A stretch of 64,000 nucleotides of DNA from Spirosoma radiotolerans. Lineage in GTDB: Bacteria; Bacteroidota; Bacteroidia; Cytophagales; Spirosomataceae. Numbering within the stretch: position 1 is the stretch's first letter; each line of letters begins with the position of its first letter. Below are positions 54,391 to 62,909 of the stretch, in pieces. Made by a program: the position numbers and the translations under genes. The stretch spans positions 186,001-250,000 of the forward strand of contig NZ_CP010429.1 of the NCBI RefSeq assembly GCF_000974425.1, given 5' to 3'. The notes under the pieces were generated by a model. That model was given only the letters and a program-made list of their open reading frames with translations. It made no database searches and was not told the DNA's origin.

Positions 54391-55347
54391 TTACTGAGTG
54401 AGAGTTAATTCCATTTGAATGTTGCAGCGTTGGTAAGGCGTAGGACGGCCGACCACTTTTTGAAAACCAAGCTTATAGTACAGGTTGATAGCGGGGGTAA
54501 GCCGGGTATTGCTTTCCAGATAAATCCGGGAAGCACCCACTTCCCGGGCTGCCTCGATGGCGGCTTCACCAAGCCGCTTACCAATACTTTTCCCTTGTGC
54601 TTTTGGCGAGACGGCCATTTTGGCCAGCTCAAAATCATAGACAGGGTCATCCATTTTGATTAAAGCGCAGACCCCCACCGGTTCATTTCGGTATAAGGCG
54701 ACGAAAATCTGACCGCCCTTGTCCAGTATATGCGCTTTGGGGTTGTCCAGGGCTTTGTAATCCGACTCCTCCATAGTGAAATAGGCCGAAATCCATTCCT
54801 CATTAAGGGATTTGAACTGGGCCTGATAGTGCTCCTGATACGGAACGATTTGAATGTGTTCACCTTCTCTAAGCTTTTTCTGCTCTTGAACCCGTTCAGG
54901 CAATGATTTCTGATCCAGCAGAAACTCCCATTCCACCAGAGCCTCCCATAGATTATGCGTGGCTTCCTGAATGATTCCATCGATTGCCTTATCGACATCA
55001 GCAGCTTGCCATTTTACCCTTTCGGCTAAATCAGTTCCCTGCTGGGTCAACCCGACAAGGTTTCTGCGTTTGTCCTTCGATGTCAGATTGGCTTTTATGA
55101 TCCCTGCTGCTTCCATTTCCTTTATGATTTTCGTCACTGAGGGTTGGGAATGGCCGATTTCATCCGCTAGTTCAGATACTGCTTTTTCGCCATCGTTGGC
55201 CAGGACAAAAAACACGGGAAACCACTTGGGCGAAAACGCTACGTTATAGAGTGCATATATCTTGGCCGCATCCTCCGTAATACGCATGGTGAAAAGGCGT
55301 AATCGGCTTCCTAAGGCCATTTTGCCGGTCCTTTCGAAAATTTTCAT
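54391..55347 (-). CDS. Intact bifunctional MarR-GNAT protein
   Basis: 318 residues. MarR winged HTH about 40-125 (AVSELADEIGHSQPSVTKIIKEMEAAGII, SKDKRRNLVGLT); linker with KLREGEHIQIVPYQEHYQ; GNAT domain about 165-318 (ELAKMAVSPKAQGKSIGKRLGEAAI, the acetyl-CoA loop QGKSIGKRL, and ESNTRLTPAINLYYKLGFQ). This is the intact form of the architecture that is broken at 30311-31254. A start at ATG 55320 is also possible. An inverted repeat overlaps the start. Forms an operon with DUF2000. Confidence 0.92.
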   Translation of the reverse strand: MKIFERTGKMALGSRLRLFTMRITEDAAKIYALYNVAFSPKWFPVFFVLANDGEKAVSELADEIGHSQPSVTKIIKEMEAAGIIKANLTSKDKRRNLVGLTQQGTDLAERVKWQAADVDKAIDGIIQEATHNLWEALVEWEFLLDQKSLPERVQEQKKLREGEHIQIVPYQEHYQAQFKSLNEEWISAYFTMEESDYKALDNPKAHILDKGGQIFVALYRNEPVGVCALIKMDDPVYDFELAKMAVSPKAQGKSIGKRLGEAAIEAAREVGASRIYLESNTRLTPAINLYYKLGFQKVVGRPTPYQRCNIQMELTLTQ

Positions 55348-55370
55348 AACCTATTATATAACTGGTTATG
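55345..55370. promoter_or_regulatory. Inverted repeat over the MarR-GNAT start
   Basis: CATAACC (55345-55351) and GGTTATG (55364-55370), 12 bases apart, with the ATG inside the left arm. A likely autoregulatory MarR site. It differs in sequence from the palindrome at 31262. Confidence 0.55.
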
Positions 55371-55618
55371 TAAATGTAGTAAACGCATCCGTTATCCGCA
55401 AGATCAACGATATTAAACCATCTTTGACGAGTAAGTAAAAAACAGGATCTGTCCTGATACCGATCCATTTTTACAACCGCTTCATCCAATATCGCAGGGT
55501 GATGCCTTCAGCATTGCTTCGGCAAAACCATATCTGAGTTGTTCAGGAACCCAGAGTCACAACTGCCTGGTGAGAAGGTTATAAGCGAGCCATTGATCCT
55601 TATCGAGACACAAGCTCA

Positions 55619-56518
55619 TTAGTTCAACTGACGAAACTCTCTTGGCGAGTAACCGGTCTTATTTCTAAAGAGTTTAGTAAAATGCGAAGGATGCTCAAAG
55701 CCAAGATCGTAAGCAATCGAGCTAATTGGACGATCAGTACTCCATAACAAACTCTTTGCCTTGTCAATTAACTTCAAATGAATATGCTCGTTGGTCGACT
55801 TACCCGTGTATTTGGTTAGTAAGTCGGTCAAGTAGTTTGCCGATAAGTTGAGCTGTGAGGCAAAGTACTTAACGGTGGGCAATCCGACTTCGATTAAGTT
55901 GGTTTTGGAAAAATACTCACTCAAAATCCGATCGAAGGCTTCGACGACGTCGTTACTTGCTTTGGCTCGGCTTAAAAATTGCCGGTCGTAGAACCGGGAG
56001 CAGTAGGAAAGGAGCAAATCGAGATTGGTTACTATCAAATTCTGAGAGTGAGCATCTAAGTTGATCGATATTTCTCTGGTAATGTTGGCTAAGCAATTTT
56101 CCAGGATGTCTTTTTCGGCTTCTGAAATATGCAGGCTCTCATGGGTATCATAACCGAAAAAGGAGTATTCTGTCAGCTTCACGCCTTTTTCAGTGGCATA
56201 CAAAAAATTGGGGTGGATGTAAATAGCCCATCCTTGGACCTTATTTTCCAGGCCAGGTGACAAAACCTGGTTTGGCGCTGTAAACATCAAAGAACCTTCC
56301 GAAAAGTCATAGTCTGTGCGTCCATATTTGAATGAACCCTCTATTTTCTTGCAAGCGATTGAATAGAGATCCAATCGATAGAAGACGCCTTCTTTTCGGT
56401 GTGACCTATCAACTTTTGATAAATCGACAACGGCTATCAGCGGATGAACGGGCTTTTCGTAGTGAAAAAAAGAAAGAAGTTCTGAAATAGATTTGATGTC
56501 GATGTATTCCACGGTCAA
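55619..56518 (-). CDS. AraC family regulator (module D)
   Basis: 299 residues, third paralogue of the 14821/52922 type: TDYDFSEGSLMFTAPNQ in the sensing part, SQNLIVTNLDLLLSYCSRFYDRQFL, then double HTH (LNLSANYLTDLLTKYTG, ISSIAYDLGFEHPSHFTKLFR) ending YSPREFRQLN. It lies 68 bases downstream of the SDR at 56587 on the same strand. Confidence 0.93.
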   Translation of the reverse strand: MTVEYIDIKSISELLSFFHYEKPVHPLIAVVDLSKVDRSHRKEGVFYRLDLYSIACKKIEGSFKYGRTDYDFSEGSLMFTAPNQVLSPGLENKVQGWAIYIHPNFLYATEKGVKLTEYSFFGYDTHESLHISEAEKDILENCLANITREISINLDAHSQNLIVTNLDLLLSYCSRFYDRQFLSRAKASNDVVEAFDRILSEYFSKTNLIEVGLPTVKYFASQLNLSANYLTDLLTKYTGKSTNEHIHLKLIDKAKSLLWSTDRPISSIAYDLGFEHPSHFTKLFRNKTGYSPREFRQLN

Positions 56519-56586
56519 CTAGCTAAACGAACGATCTGGTGTGACAAAATTAAAGGGCTAAACGCCAGGTTTGCCCCTTAACAAAA

Positions 56587-57351
56587 TTAAATATAAACCC
56601 CGCCCCCTACTTCGATACGCTGCGCATTGACAAAACGACTGTCATCTGACAGCAGCGATGCCACAAAGCCGCCAATGTCGTCAGCATTTCCCAAACGCCC
56701 AAGAGCAGTCATAGCAGTAACTTGCGCGCGCTGGCTCTCATTGCCTTTTCCCCCGCCAAATTCAGTATCGATGGCCCCCGGCGCCACGCTGTTGACGCGA
56801 ATCTTTCTGGCCGCATATTCCTTGGCAAAATATCTTGTCAGACTTTCTAGCGCCGATTTCAGGGCTCCATAGACCGCCACTCCGGGAAAAGCAAAACGTG
56901 CCAACCCTGATGATATATTAATGATTTGACCGCCATCAATTACCAGCGGGATCAATTTTTGGGTAAGGAAAAAGACGCCTTTGAAATTCACATTGACCAG
57001 TTCGTCAAAGATCTCCTCCGTTGTATCGGCAATAAGCGACCGTTGAGCAATGCCAGCGTTATTGACCAGATAGTCGAAGTCCTCACGGCCCCAGTTACTT
57101 TTGAGATCTTGCCGAACCTGGCTGGCAAAGCTGGTGAATGAAGCAGTGTCTGAGGTATCCAGATGTAAAGTAATAGCCTTACCTCCATTGCGATTAATGG
57201 TGTTCGCAACATCGTTGCCTAGCTCGGGATTTTTATTGTAGGTAATGATGACGCCAATGTTCCGTTTTGCTGCATGCAGCGCGATACTCTTACCGATACC
57301 CCGGCTTCCACCGGTTATTAAGACAATTTTAGGCTGGTGATTTGTGTCCAT
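56587..57351 (-). CDS. Classical SDR oxidoreductase (module D)
   Basis: 254 residues from ATG 57351; an ATG eight codons earlier (57375) is less likely. Cofactor loop TGGSRGIG, NNAG, catalytic S in NISSGL and YGALK, with APGAIDTEF. Its closest look is to FabG-like or glucose-dehydrogenase-like SDRs. It is the first gene of the operon with the AraC regulator, same gene order as modules A to C. Confidence 0.93.
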   Translation of the reverse strand: MDTNHQPKIVLITGGSRGIGKSIALHAAKRNIGVIITYNKNPELGNDVANTINRNGGKAITLHLDTSDTASFTSFASQVRQDLKSNWGREDFDYLVNNAGIAQRSLIADTTEEIFDELVNVNFKGVFFLTQKLIPLVIDGGQIINISSGLARFAFPGVAVYGALKSALESLTRYFAKEYAARKIRVNSVAPGAIDTEFGGGKGNESQRAQVTAMTALGRLGNADDIGGFVASLLSDDSRFVNAQRIEVGGGVYI

Positions 57352-57967
57352 GTTTTTATATTTTGACTGGCACAAAGTTCAGCAACTGCAAAGGCACCAG
57401 CTACGACATTCTAAGGATATACTTATACATTCCACTCATGAGTTAAATAGTTTGGAAGCTATCGTGTCTCAGAAAACGCTCCAAAGTGAGACGACAATAG
57501 CATTAAGCAGGTTGGAGAAGCGTATTTTGGGTTGTGCTTGAGACGATACCTATCGCTTATTTCTAGCGAAATTGGTCCCGCTTCGGGTTGAACGTTCAGT
57601 TGAAACACTAACTACGGACAACAGAGCCGCTCGAATTTGATGAACTCAGCCAATTCGCCAATGAGGGCATTATCCAACCCATCGAACACCTACTCATAGC
57701 TGTTTAGATGCTCCACGGCGCGTGAGACCTTTTTGAAAAGCGTCTGACGGCTTTACGTCATATAGGATCAGAATACGATAGAGGGGCCTAATCTTTATAG
57801 CGGCTTTGTTCTTGACCTGGAGCCGCTTCACCAGCTAACATCATCACGCTAGCTGCTTCGAGTCGATTAATTACAGCTTCCTGAGTTCACTGCTGACATA
57901 CGGCTGTCACCCAACTGGCTGTTCTTTGTGTTGGAAACAAATTGACAACTTCAACCAATAACAGGCT
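57352..57967. other. Gene-poor stretch with AAAACGCTCC motif
   Basis: About 600 bases. It contains GTGTCTCAGAAAACGCTCCAAAGTGAGACG (core 57473-57482), in which GTCTC and GAGAC flank the core as an inverted repeat. The stretch 57629-57700 has codon-like text (EFDELSQFANEGIIQPIEHLL) in one phase, which may be a gene remnant. Confidence 0.45.
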
Positions 57968-58486
57968 ATGGAAAACACAGTTCAGCTTAACCAAATGATA
58001 GAGCAGATCGTCATCTCACCCCAACAACTTCTTGCCCATTGGCAGGGACACCGGGGGCTCACCCGCCGGTTGATCGAAGTCTACCCTGAGGAGCACTTCT
58101 TTTCGTATTCCCTGGGGAGCATGCGACCTTGTTCGGCACTGATTGATGAAGTGTTGCAGATGGCTGACCAGAGCATGCAGGGTGTGGTTTCGGGAGAGTG
58201 GCCTTCCTATGGCGAAGGTGCGGAGGCAGCGCCAAAAGCGACTACGAAGGAGCAGGTACTGGCCCAGTGGGATCGGGTGACCGAAAAGATTAATGCCTAT
58301 TGGCCACAGATTCCCCTCACTCGTTTCCAGGAAGTTGATAAGGCATTTGGTTTGTATGAAGGGCCAATCTACTGGTTTCTTTTCTACCTGATCGACAATG
58401 AAATTCATCACCGCGGTCAGGCTTATGTCTACTTACGCACACTAGGGGTAGAACCGCCTGCTTTCTGGGATCGGCCTCAACACTAG
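57968..58486 (+). CDS. DinB family protein
   Basis: 172 residues. Four-helix-bundle with LLAHWQGHRGLTRRLIEVYPEEHF, and the end-motif IDNEIHHRGQAYVYLRTLGVEPPAFW. The histidines (in AHWQGH and EIHH) fit the three-His nickel/zinc site of the DinB/YfiT family, but the first two are not exactly the usual spacing. It may be a thiol S-transferase-type enzyme. Terminator follows. Confidence 0.88.
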   Translation: MENTVQLNQMIEQIVISPQQLLAHWQGHRGLTRRLIEVYPEEHFFSYSLGSMRPCSALIDEVLQMADQSMQGVVSGEWPSYGEGAEAAPKATTKEQVLAQWDRVTEKINAYWPQIPLTRFQEVDKAFGLYEGPIYWFLFYLIDNEIHHRGQAYVYLRTLGVEPPAFWDRPQH

Positions 58487-58522
58487 TTCACTGGTAAGCT
58501 TCAGGGAGTGGTTCGTTTTACA

Positions 58523-58558
58523 AAAGCCTTTACCGATATAATGATTGGTAAAGGCTTT
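58523..58558 (+). terminator. Terminator after the DinB gene
   Basis: AAAGCCTTTACC (58523-58534) pairs exactly with GGTAAAGGCTTT (58547-58558), followed by CTTTTG. It lies 36 bases past the stop. Confidence 0.8.
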
Positions 58559-58951
58559 CTTTTGTATCATGCTGGAGGCATTCACTCGTGTTGATATCAG
58601 TTCTTCTATGGCGAGAGCACCACCATTCTAGTTCCTGCCTTTGGCTTCGGGTTGCCCGCCATTCAACGAAAACTGTATCAATGGACTACACACTAGTGGG
58701 TTTTTAGCAACTGACTTATATGTATCCAAAGGCGTACTTGCCTTTTGCGATAGTGGCTACGATAGTGGCTACTTTAACTGGCTCAACAGATGCTTTTTCG
58801 ACGTTTCGACTTCGAGAAAGCAACCGAGAAATAAACGGTAATTTAAGCAGGTCTTTGATGGCTCAGTAATAGTTTGTGGTCCCGAAATTAGTTCTTGACC
58901 TACTCTTCATAAGGCTAAAACGGTAGGGTTTAGATTTGCTTATTAACCTGT
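58559..58951. other. Intergenic with 12-bp tandem repeat
   Basis: Contains GATAGTGGCTAC twice in tandem (58749-58760, 58761-58772) inside a possible relic frame (58641-58841) with no recognisable family. No intact gene. Confidence 0.4.
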
Positions 58952-59878
58952 CTAGGACTCCGTATGGACTGTACTTAGCTGAGTAAGCACCACTCCCGTT
59001 AAGACCACGGCCAACGCCAGCAATTGCGGGCCAGCAACGGGCTCTCCGGCTACCAGCCAGCCAATCAGTACGGCCACCAGCGGATTAACATACGTATGCG
59101 TGCTGACCAAGGCTGGCGGCTGAACAGTGACCAGCCACCCAAAGGCCAGATAAGCGATCAGCGAGCCAAACACGATTAAAAAGCCAAGGCCAATCCAGGC
59201 CGATTGCTCTACTGCCTTCAGATCAAAGTCAGCCCATTCCCCATTGGCCAAGGCAATCAAACCCGCAAAAAAACCAGCCGCCATCAGCTGGATCGTTGGG
59301 TGCCAAAGCGTATAGCGGCTTGGCTTTATACGCCGGGCAGCAAATAAGGTCCCCACTACCCACAACACGGAAGCCGCCACTACGATCACCGTACCTAAGA
59401 GTAAATTCTCAGACTGGATGGCTGGCGAGGTAGACTCAGGGGCAAAAAGAGTGAAGAAAACAATACCTAAGAAGCCAAGTAGCAGACCTGCAATCACTTG
59501 TTTATTGCGCCAATAGAGTTTCCATCGCGAATAATCCAACACGACAAACCAAAGTGGCTCGGTAGCTACAATCACGGCTGCCGATCCTGATGAGATATAC
59601 TGCTCGGCAACCACCACCAGCCCCGAGCCCCCTACCAGCATGAGAATACCACTGATGGCCAAATCACGGATCTCGGCCCCGTGCGGAACCGCTTGTTTTT
59701 TGCCATAAGCCAGTGTAGCCAGTATCAAGGCCGCCACCACATAACGAAGGGCCGAGATGATAAAGGGGGGCAGGGCTTTGAGCGCGTATAAATTAGCCAG
59801 ATAGGTGGTTCCCCAAATAAAATAGATGGCTATAAACGCCAGCACCAGCCATACCCGTGAGACGATTGCTGTTTTCAT
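58952..59878 (-). CDS. EamA family transporter
   Basis: 308 residues with ten hydrophobic helices in two five-helix EamA repeats. First repeat signature: IWGTTYLANLYALKALPPF and ALRYVVAALILA. Second repeat: SLIAYLAFGWLVTVQPPALVSTHTYVNPLVAVLIGWL, the typical end block. An inner-membrane metabolite exporter. Divergent from the ABATE regulator, with three short repeats between; the regulator probably controls it. Confidence 0.93.
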   Translation of the reverse strand: MKTAIVSRVWLVLAFIAIYFIWGTTYLANLYALKALPPFIISALRYVVAALILATLAYGKKQAVPHGAEIRDLAISGILMLVGGSGLVVVAEQYISSGSAAVIVATEPLWFVVLDYSRWKLYWRNKQVIAGLLLGFLGIVFFTLFAPESTSPAIQSENLLLGTVIVVAASVLWVVGTLFAARRIKPSRYTLWHPTIQLMAAGFFAGLIALANGEWADFDLKAVEQSAWIGLGFLIVFGSLIAYLAFGWLVTVQPPALVSTHTYVNPLVAVLIGWLVAGEPVAGPQLLALAVVLTGVVLTQLSTVHTES

Positions 59879-59882
59879 AGTA

Positions 59883-59940
59883 TTACCTTCTAAATTCTTT
59901 TTGACGGTATGATTTATCTTCTAAGAACTATAACCTTCTA
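59883..59940. promoter_or_regulatory. Three TWAYCTTCTA repeats in the divergent promoter
   Basis: TTACCTTCTA (59883-59892), TTATCTTCTA (59914-59923) and TAACCTTCTA (59931-59940), all on the same strand, with 31- and 17-base steps. In a 103-base region between the transporter and regulator genes, this is a probable operator array. Confidence 0.6.
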
Positions 59941-59981
59941 TGCTTGTTTTAGTGGTAATAAAATTTCTTTACGTTTAGGCT

Positions 59982-60596
59982 ATGGCAAAGCTCACTACAA
60001 TCACCGAAATGGACCTGACGGGCGGGGTTGCCTGTCTTGATTTTGCCAATACAGCCCTTGACTTTGATACCCCCGTGGAGCGTTTGCATACATACACTGA
60101 TCTACTGATTCTCGCCCGCCGGTTAAGCCTGCTGGATACGGAGGTACTTGACACCTTAACGGCTTTGGCCCAGGCAGATCCCAAACAGGCAGCCGGCGTG
60201 TTAGACAAAGCAAGAGAAGTACGGCAGTCGATGCTGACAGTTTTCGCATCGTTGGTCAAGGGGACGGTAGAAGCCCTTCCAGCTTCGGTTTTGACAGCTT
60301 TTAACGGGCACGTGAATGAAGCACTGAACCAACGAGGGTTTTCAGGGCAAGCGAACAAACTCACCTTAGATTGGCAAAGCTCTCAAATAAATCTACTGCA
60401 AGCAGTTTGGGTCTTTAGCTTGTCGGCCTACGAGTTATTGAGCGGTCAGGACCAAAGGCGAATTAAACAGTGCGGTGCCTGCCGCTGGTACTTCCTGGAT
60501 GCCACCAAGAACCAGGGTCGGAAGTGGTGCGATATGCAAAGCTGTGGCAGTCACCAGAAGGCCCGGCGGTACTATCAACGAAAGAAACAGATGTAA
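59982..60596 (+). CDS. ABATE domain/CGNR zinc-finger protein
   Basis: 204 residues. About 5-125 is the ABATE domain (LTGGVACLDFANTALDF at its start). The C-terminus is a CGNR-type zinc finger with C164, C167, C183 and C188 (CGACRWYFLD, KWCDMQSCGSHQKARRYY); CGNR itself reads CGSH here. Such proteins are probable stress-responsive transcription factors. Divergent neighbour of the EamA exporter, a recurring pairing. Confidence 0.9.
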   Translation: MAKLTTITEMDLTGGVACLDFANTALDFDTPVERLHTYTDLLILARRLSLLDTEVLDTLTALAQADPKQAAGVLDKAREVRQSMLTVFASLVKGTVEALPASVLTAFNGHVNEALNQRGFSGQANKLTLDWQSSQINLLQAVWVFSLSAYELLSGQDQRRIKQCGACRWYFLDATKNQGRKWCDMQSCGSHQKARRYYQRKKQM

Positions 60597-60816
60597 GCCT
60601 ATTCGTAGGAAAACGCTCCTATTCAAGAATTTGCTTCTCGATAGGGGCATCGTTCACCTGTTGTCCAATAGTAACTTCGCTAACCATAATCTACTCTATT
60701 CAGGCCTGTTTATAGGTCATACCCACCATCCATCCGGCATCAAACAATGTGCGTTTTATACCTTAAGAGAGGGCCTTGCCTGATAAAAGGTTACCCGGTA
60801 CTCCGGGCAGGCTTTG

Positions 60817-61221
60817 TTAAAGTTCCAAGCCCTCCAACCGAAGTTTCGAAGAAGGCGTTACAACAATAGAACGACTTACGCCATCAAAATGAGCTGATCC
60901 AATGAGTTGCTTTTTAAATGTGAGAGTGTAATCGATTTGACCTGAGTGGCTAGCCGTCGTCTCTGTCACCACAACATTGCTGTACGCATAATTGATGTTT
61001 ACTTTACCCGATTGGCCTTTTACAACCAGATTGATGTGGTTACCGTCAAATTCAGTTGCTTGAACTGTACCACTGGGATTATCATCCGTTGTAGTCGAGC
61101 TGGAGAACAAAATTAACTGGTATGTACCAGCCACATCCAGAGCCACCCGAGTGCTAATTGAAGGCCTGCAACCATTTATCAGACAGATTAGCAGCGTTAA
61201 AATATAAGGTAACGTTTTCAT
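60817..61221 (-). CDS. Small lipoprotein of unknown function
   Basis: 134 residues. Signal peptide with lipobox LINGC, so lipidated at Cys 18. Mature part is a beta-rich domain (DVAGTYQLILFSS, HINLVVKGQSGKVNINYAYSN, SHSGQIDYTLTFKK). No family recognised; likely a small envelope beta-sandwich. Confidence 0.7.
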   Translation of the reverse strand: MKTLPYILTLLICLINGCRPSISTRVALDVAGTYQLILFSSSTTTDDNPSGTVQATEFDGNHINLVVKGQSGKVNINYAYSNVVVTETTASHSGQIDYTLTFKKQLIGSAHFDGVSRSIVVTPSSKLRLEGLEL

Positions 61222-61386
61222 AGGTTAAGAAAACGAAAATAGTACAAGTGACTTGTTTATGAAGAAGTAAAAATAGTATATACAAGTTAATAAAATCGCA
61301 TTAATGCTATATTCTTTACTTATCAATAAAGGGCGGTACAATGACCATCAGTAAGGGGTTGGTGTCGTTTGATGATTGAGCATGAC

Positions 61387-62211
61387 CTATTGCGGTGAAC
61401 GCAACTTTTCATCGGGCATCTGACTCAGTACCTGTTTAAATGACTCCGCGTCTATACTGAAATCTCCTCGAAAGGGGTTGTCCATAGCGGCCGTCAAAAA
61501 CAGTAGTGAGCCCAGTAGTAGCGCCAATAAGATGGTTAAGCCCAAGTGATAGCCTACATGATCACTCACAAAAAACCAGGTGATGATAATGTTGATAAAG
61601 GAGCCTAAAATAATGATCCACCATAAAACAGCCGGCAAACTGCTAGTGCTGCCTTGCAGGCGATCGCGCCGAACTTTGGCCAGCTCGTTGTACTGTTCCA
61701 GCGCCTGTTCATGAATCAGGCGCAGACCGGCATCGGTGGGTACAAAATTAAATAACTCTCGTTTAAACTGGTAGAGGATACGGGTACTGGCCTGGGGCGT
61801 ATTTCCCTGCCGCAGTTGGGGCCAATCCTGCTTAATTATGGCCTGGACATACGCTCGCAAATGCTGTTGCAAAAGCTGACGGTTGGGCATAGGGTACGAA
61901 CTTACATCCTGATAGATGGCAGCTGTAATACCCGCTTCGTCATCCACTTCACCGGATAACGTCTGAAAGTTAGTCCACACGCCAGCCGCCACTAAGCCCA
62001 GGGCAATGCCATAGATGACCCCGGAAGCTCCCAGAAAGTAACTGACTAAATCGTTTTGCTGGTCGTGTTGATCAGCGTGTCGCCGAACCCATGGTCGGGT
62101 CGCGAGTAGTCCCAGCGTAGCAAAAGAGACGCTGATGCCCGTACAAAATAGAAAAAACAACCAGTTTGGTAATTCATAGATCCAATCCATCACGTCAAGG
62201 TAGGTTGACAA
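61387..62211 (-). CDS. DUF4239 family membrane protein
   Basis: 274 residues. Two N-terminal helices (about 15-35, 58-78) and two C-terminal (195-215, 220-242) with a cytoplasmic helical domain between. The block LGASGVIYGIALGLVAAGVWTNF then DDEAGITAAIYQDV matches my memory of DUF4239, a bestrophin-like family. Possibly an ion channel, unproven. Single gene. Confidence 0.8.
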   Translation of the reverse strand: MSTYLDVMDWIYELPNWLFFLFCTGISVSFATLGLLATRPWVRRHADQHDQQNDLVSYFLGASGVIYGIALGLVAAGVWTNFQTLSGEVDDEAGITAAIYQDVSSYPMPNRQLLQQHLRAYVQAIIKQDWPQLRQGNTPQASTRILYQFKRELFNFVPTDAGLRLIHEQALEQYNELAKVRRDRLQGSTSSLPAVLWWIIILGSFINIIITWFFVSDHVGYHLGLTILLALLLGSLLFLTAAMDNPFRGDFSIDAESFKQVLSQMPDEKLRSPQ

Positions 62212-62459
62212 GGTGGCTCAAAGCTATTAAAGGGACTGTTTATTAGGGAAAGGTACCAGTCGCTATCCGGTTAAATGAGCATTAAACTGATTCTGTGCCC
62301 CTGGGTTCGTATTTTCGTGCTACCAGGTTATCCCCAATTCTCACTATCAGCTGCAATCTGGCTAGAGCAATCTATGTTTATTTACGTACCACCATTGTTC
62401 AGCTGTCAGCATCTGTGTCTGCTTCAAAAATAGGGCGTCTCGAGAGAGCAAGTTTAGGG

Positions 62460-62819
62460 TTACGCATAGTGCACGTTAGTAAACAGCGGCTCTAATACAC
62501 CACGATGGTCTTCTCCCCATTTTGCGGTCAATTCAATAAGGGGGATTAGTGTTTCGCCAAGAGGGGTGAGACTATATTCTACCTTCAACGGCTTTTGATC
62601 AAAACTGGTTTTGTAAACGATACCATGTTCCACCAACTGGTTTAACTGGGTATCTAACAATCTCCGAGACGCTTTAGAAATTTTGCGATGCAGTTCGCCG
62701 GGCCGCTTGATGCCCGAATGAATGCTCCAGATAAGACTGATCTTCCACTTCCCATTCATTACTTCCATAAATAGGTGGAGACCGCAGTCGAGCTTAACAG
62801 GTAACTTTCTTTCGTACAT
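62460..62819 (-). CDS. HxlR family transcriptional regulator
   Basis: 119 residues. Redox-type cysteine in LDCGLHLFMEVMNGKWKISLIW (Cys 12), HTH HRKISKASRRLLDTQLNQLVEHGI, wing and C-terminal dimer helix TAKWGEDHRGVLEPL. All complete, unlike the copy at 29581. Divergent from the aldo-keto reductase by 90 bases; probably its redox or electrophile-sensing repressor. No palindrome like ACTTGCA-AAA-TGCAAGT is present here. Confidence 0.93.
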   Translation of the reverse strand: MYERKLPVKLDCGLHLFMEVMNGKWKISLIWSIHSGIKRPGELHRKISKASRRLLDTQLNQLVEHGIVYKTSFDQKPLKVEYSLTPLGETLIPLIELTAKWGEDHRGVLEPLFTNVHYA

Positions 62820-62909
62820 ACTACAAATATAAGATAGGTGAGGATCTATTAGATACGGCTGAATTTAGCCCTACTTGATTGTGCTTTACTCGCTCCTGAC
62901 CTTTGTCGT

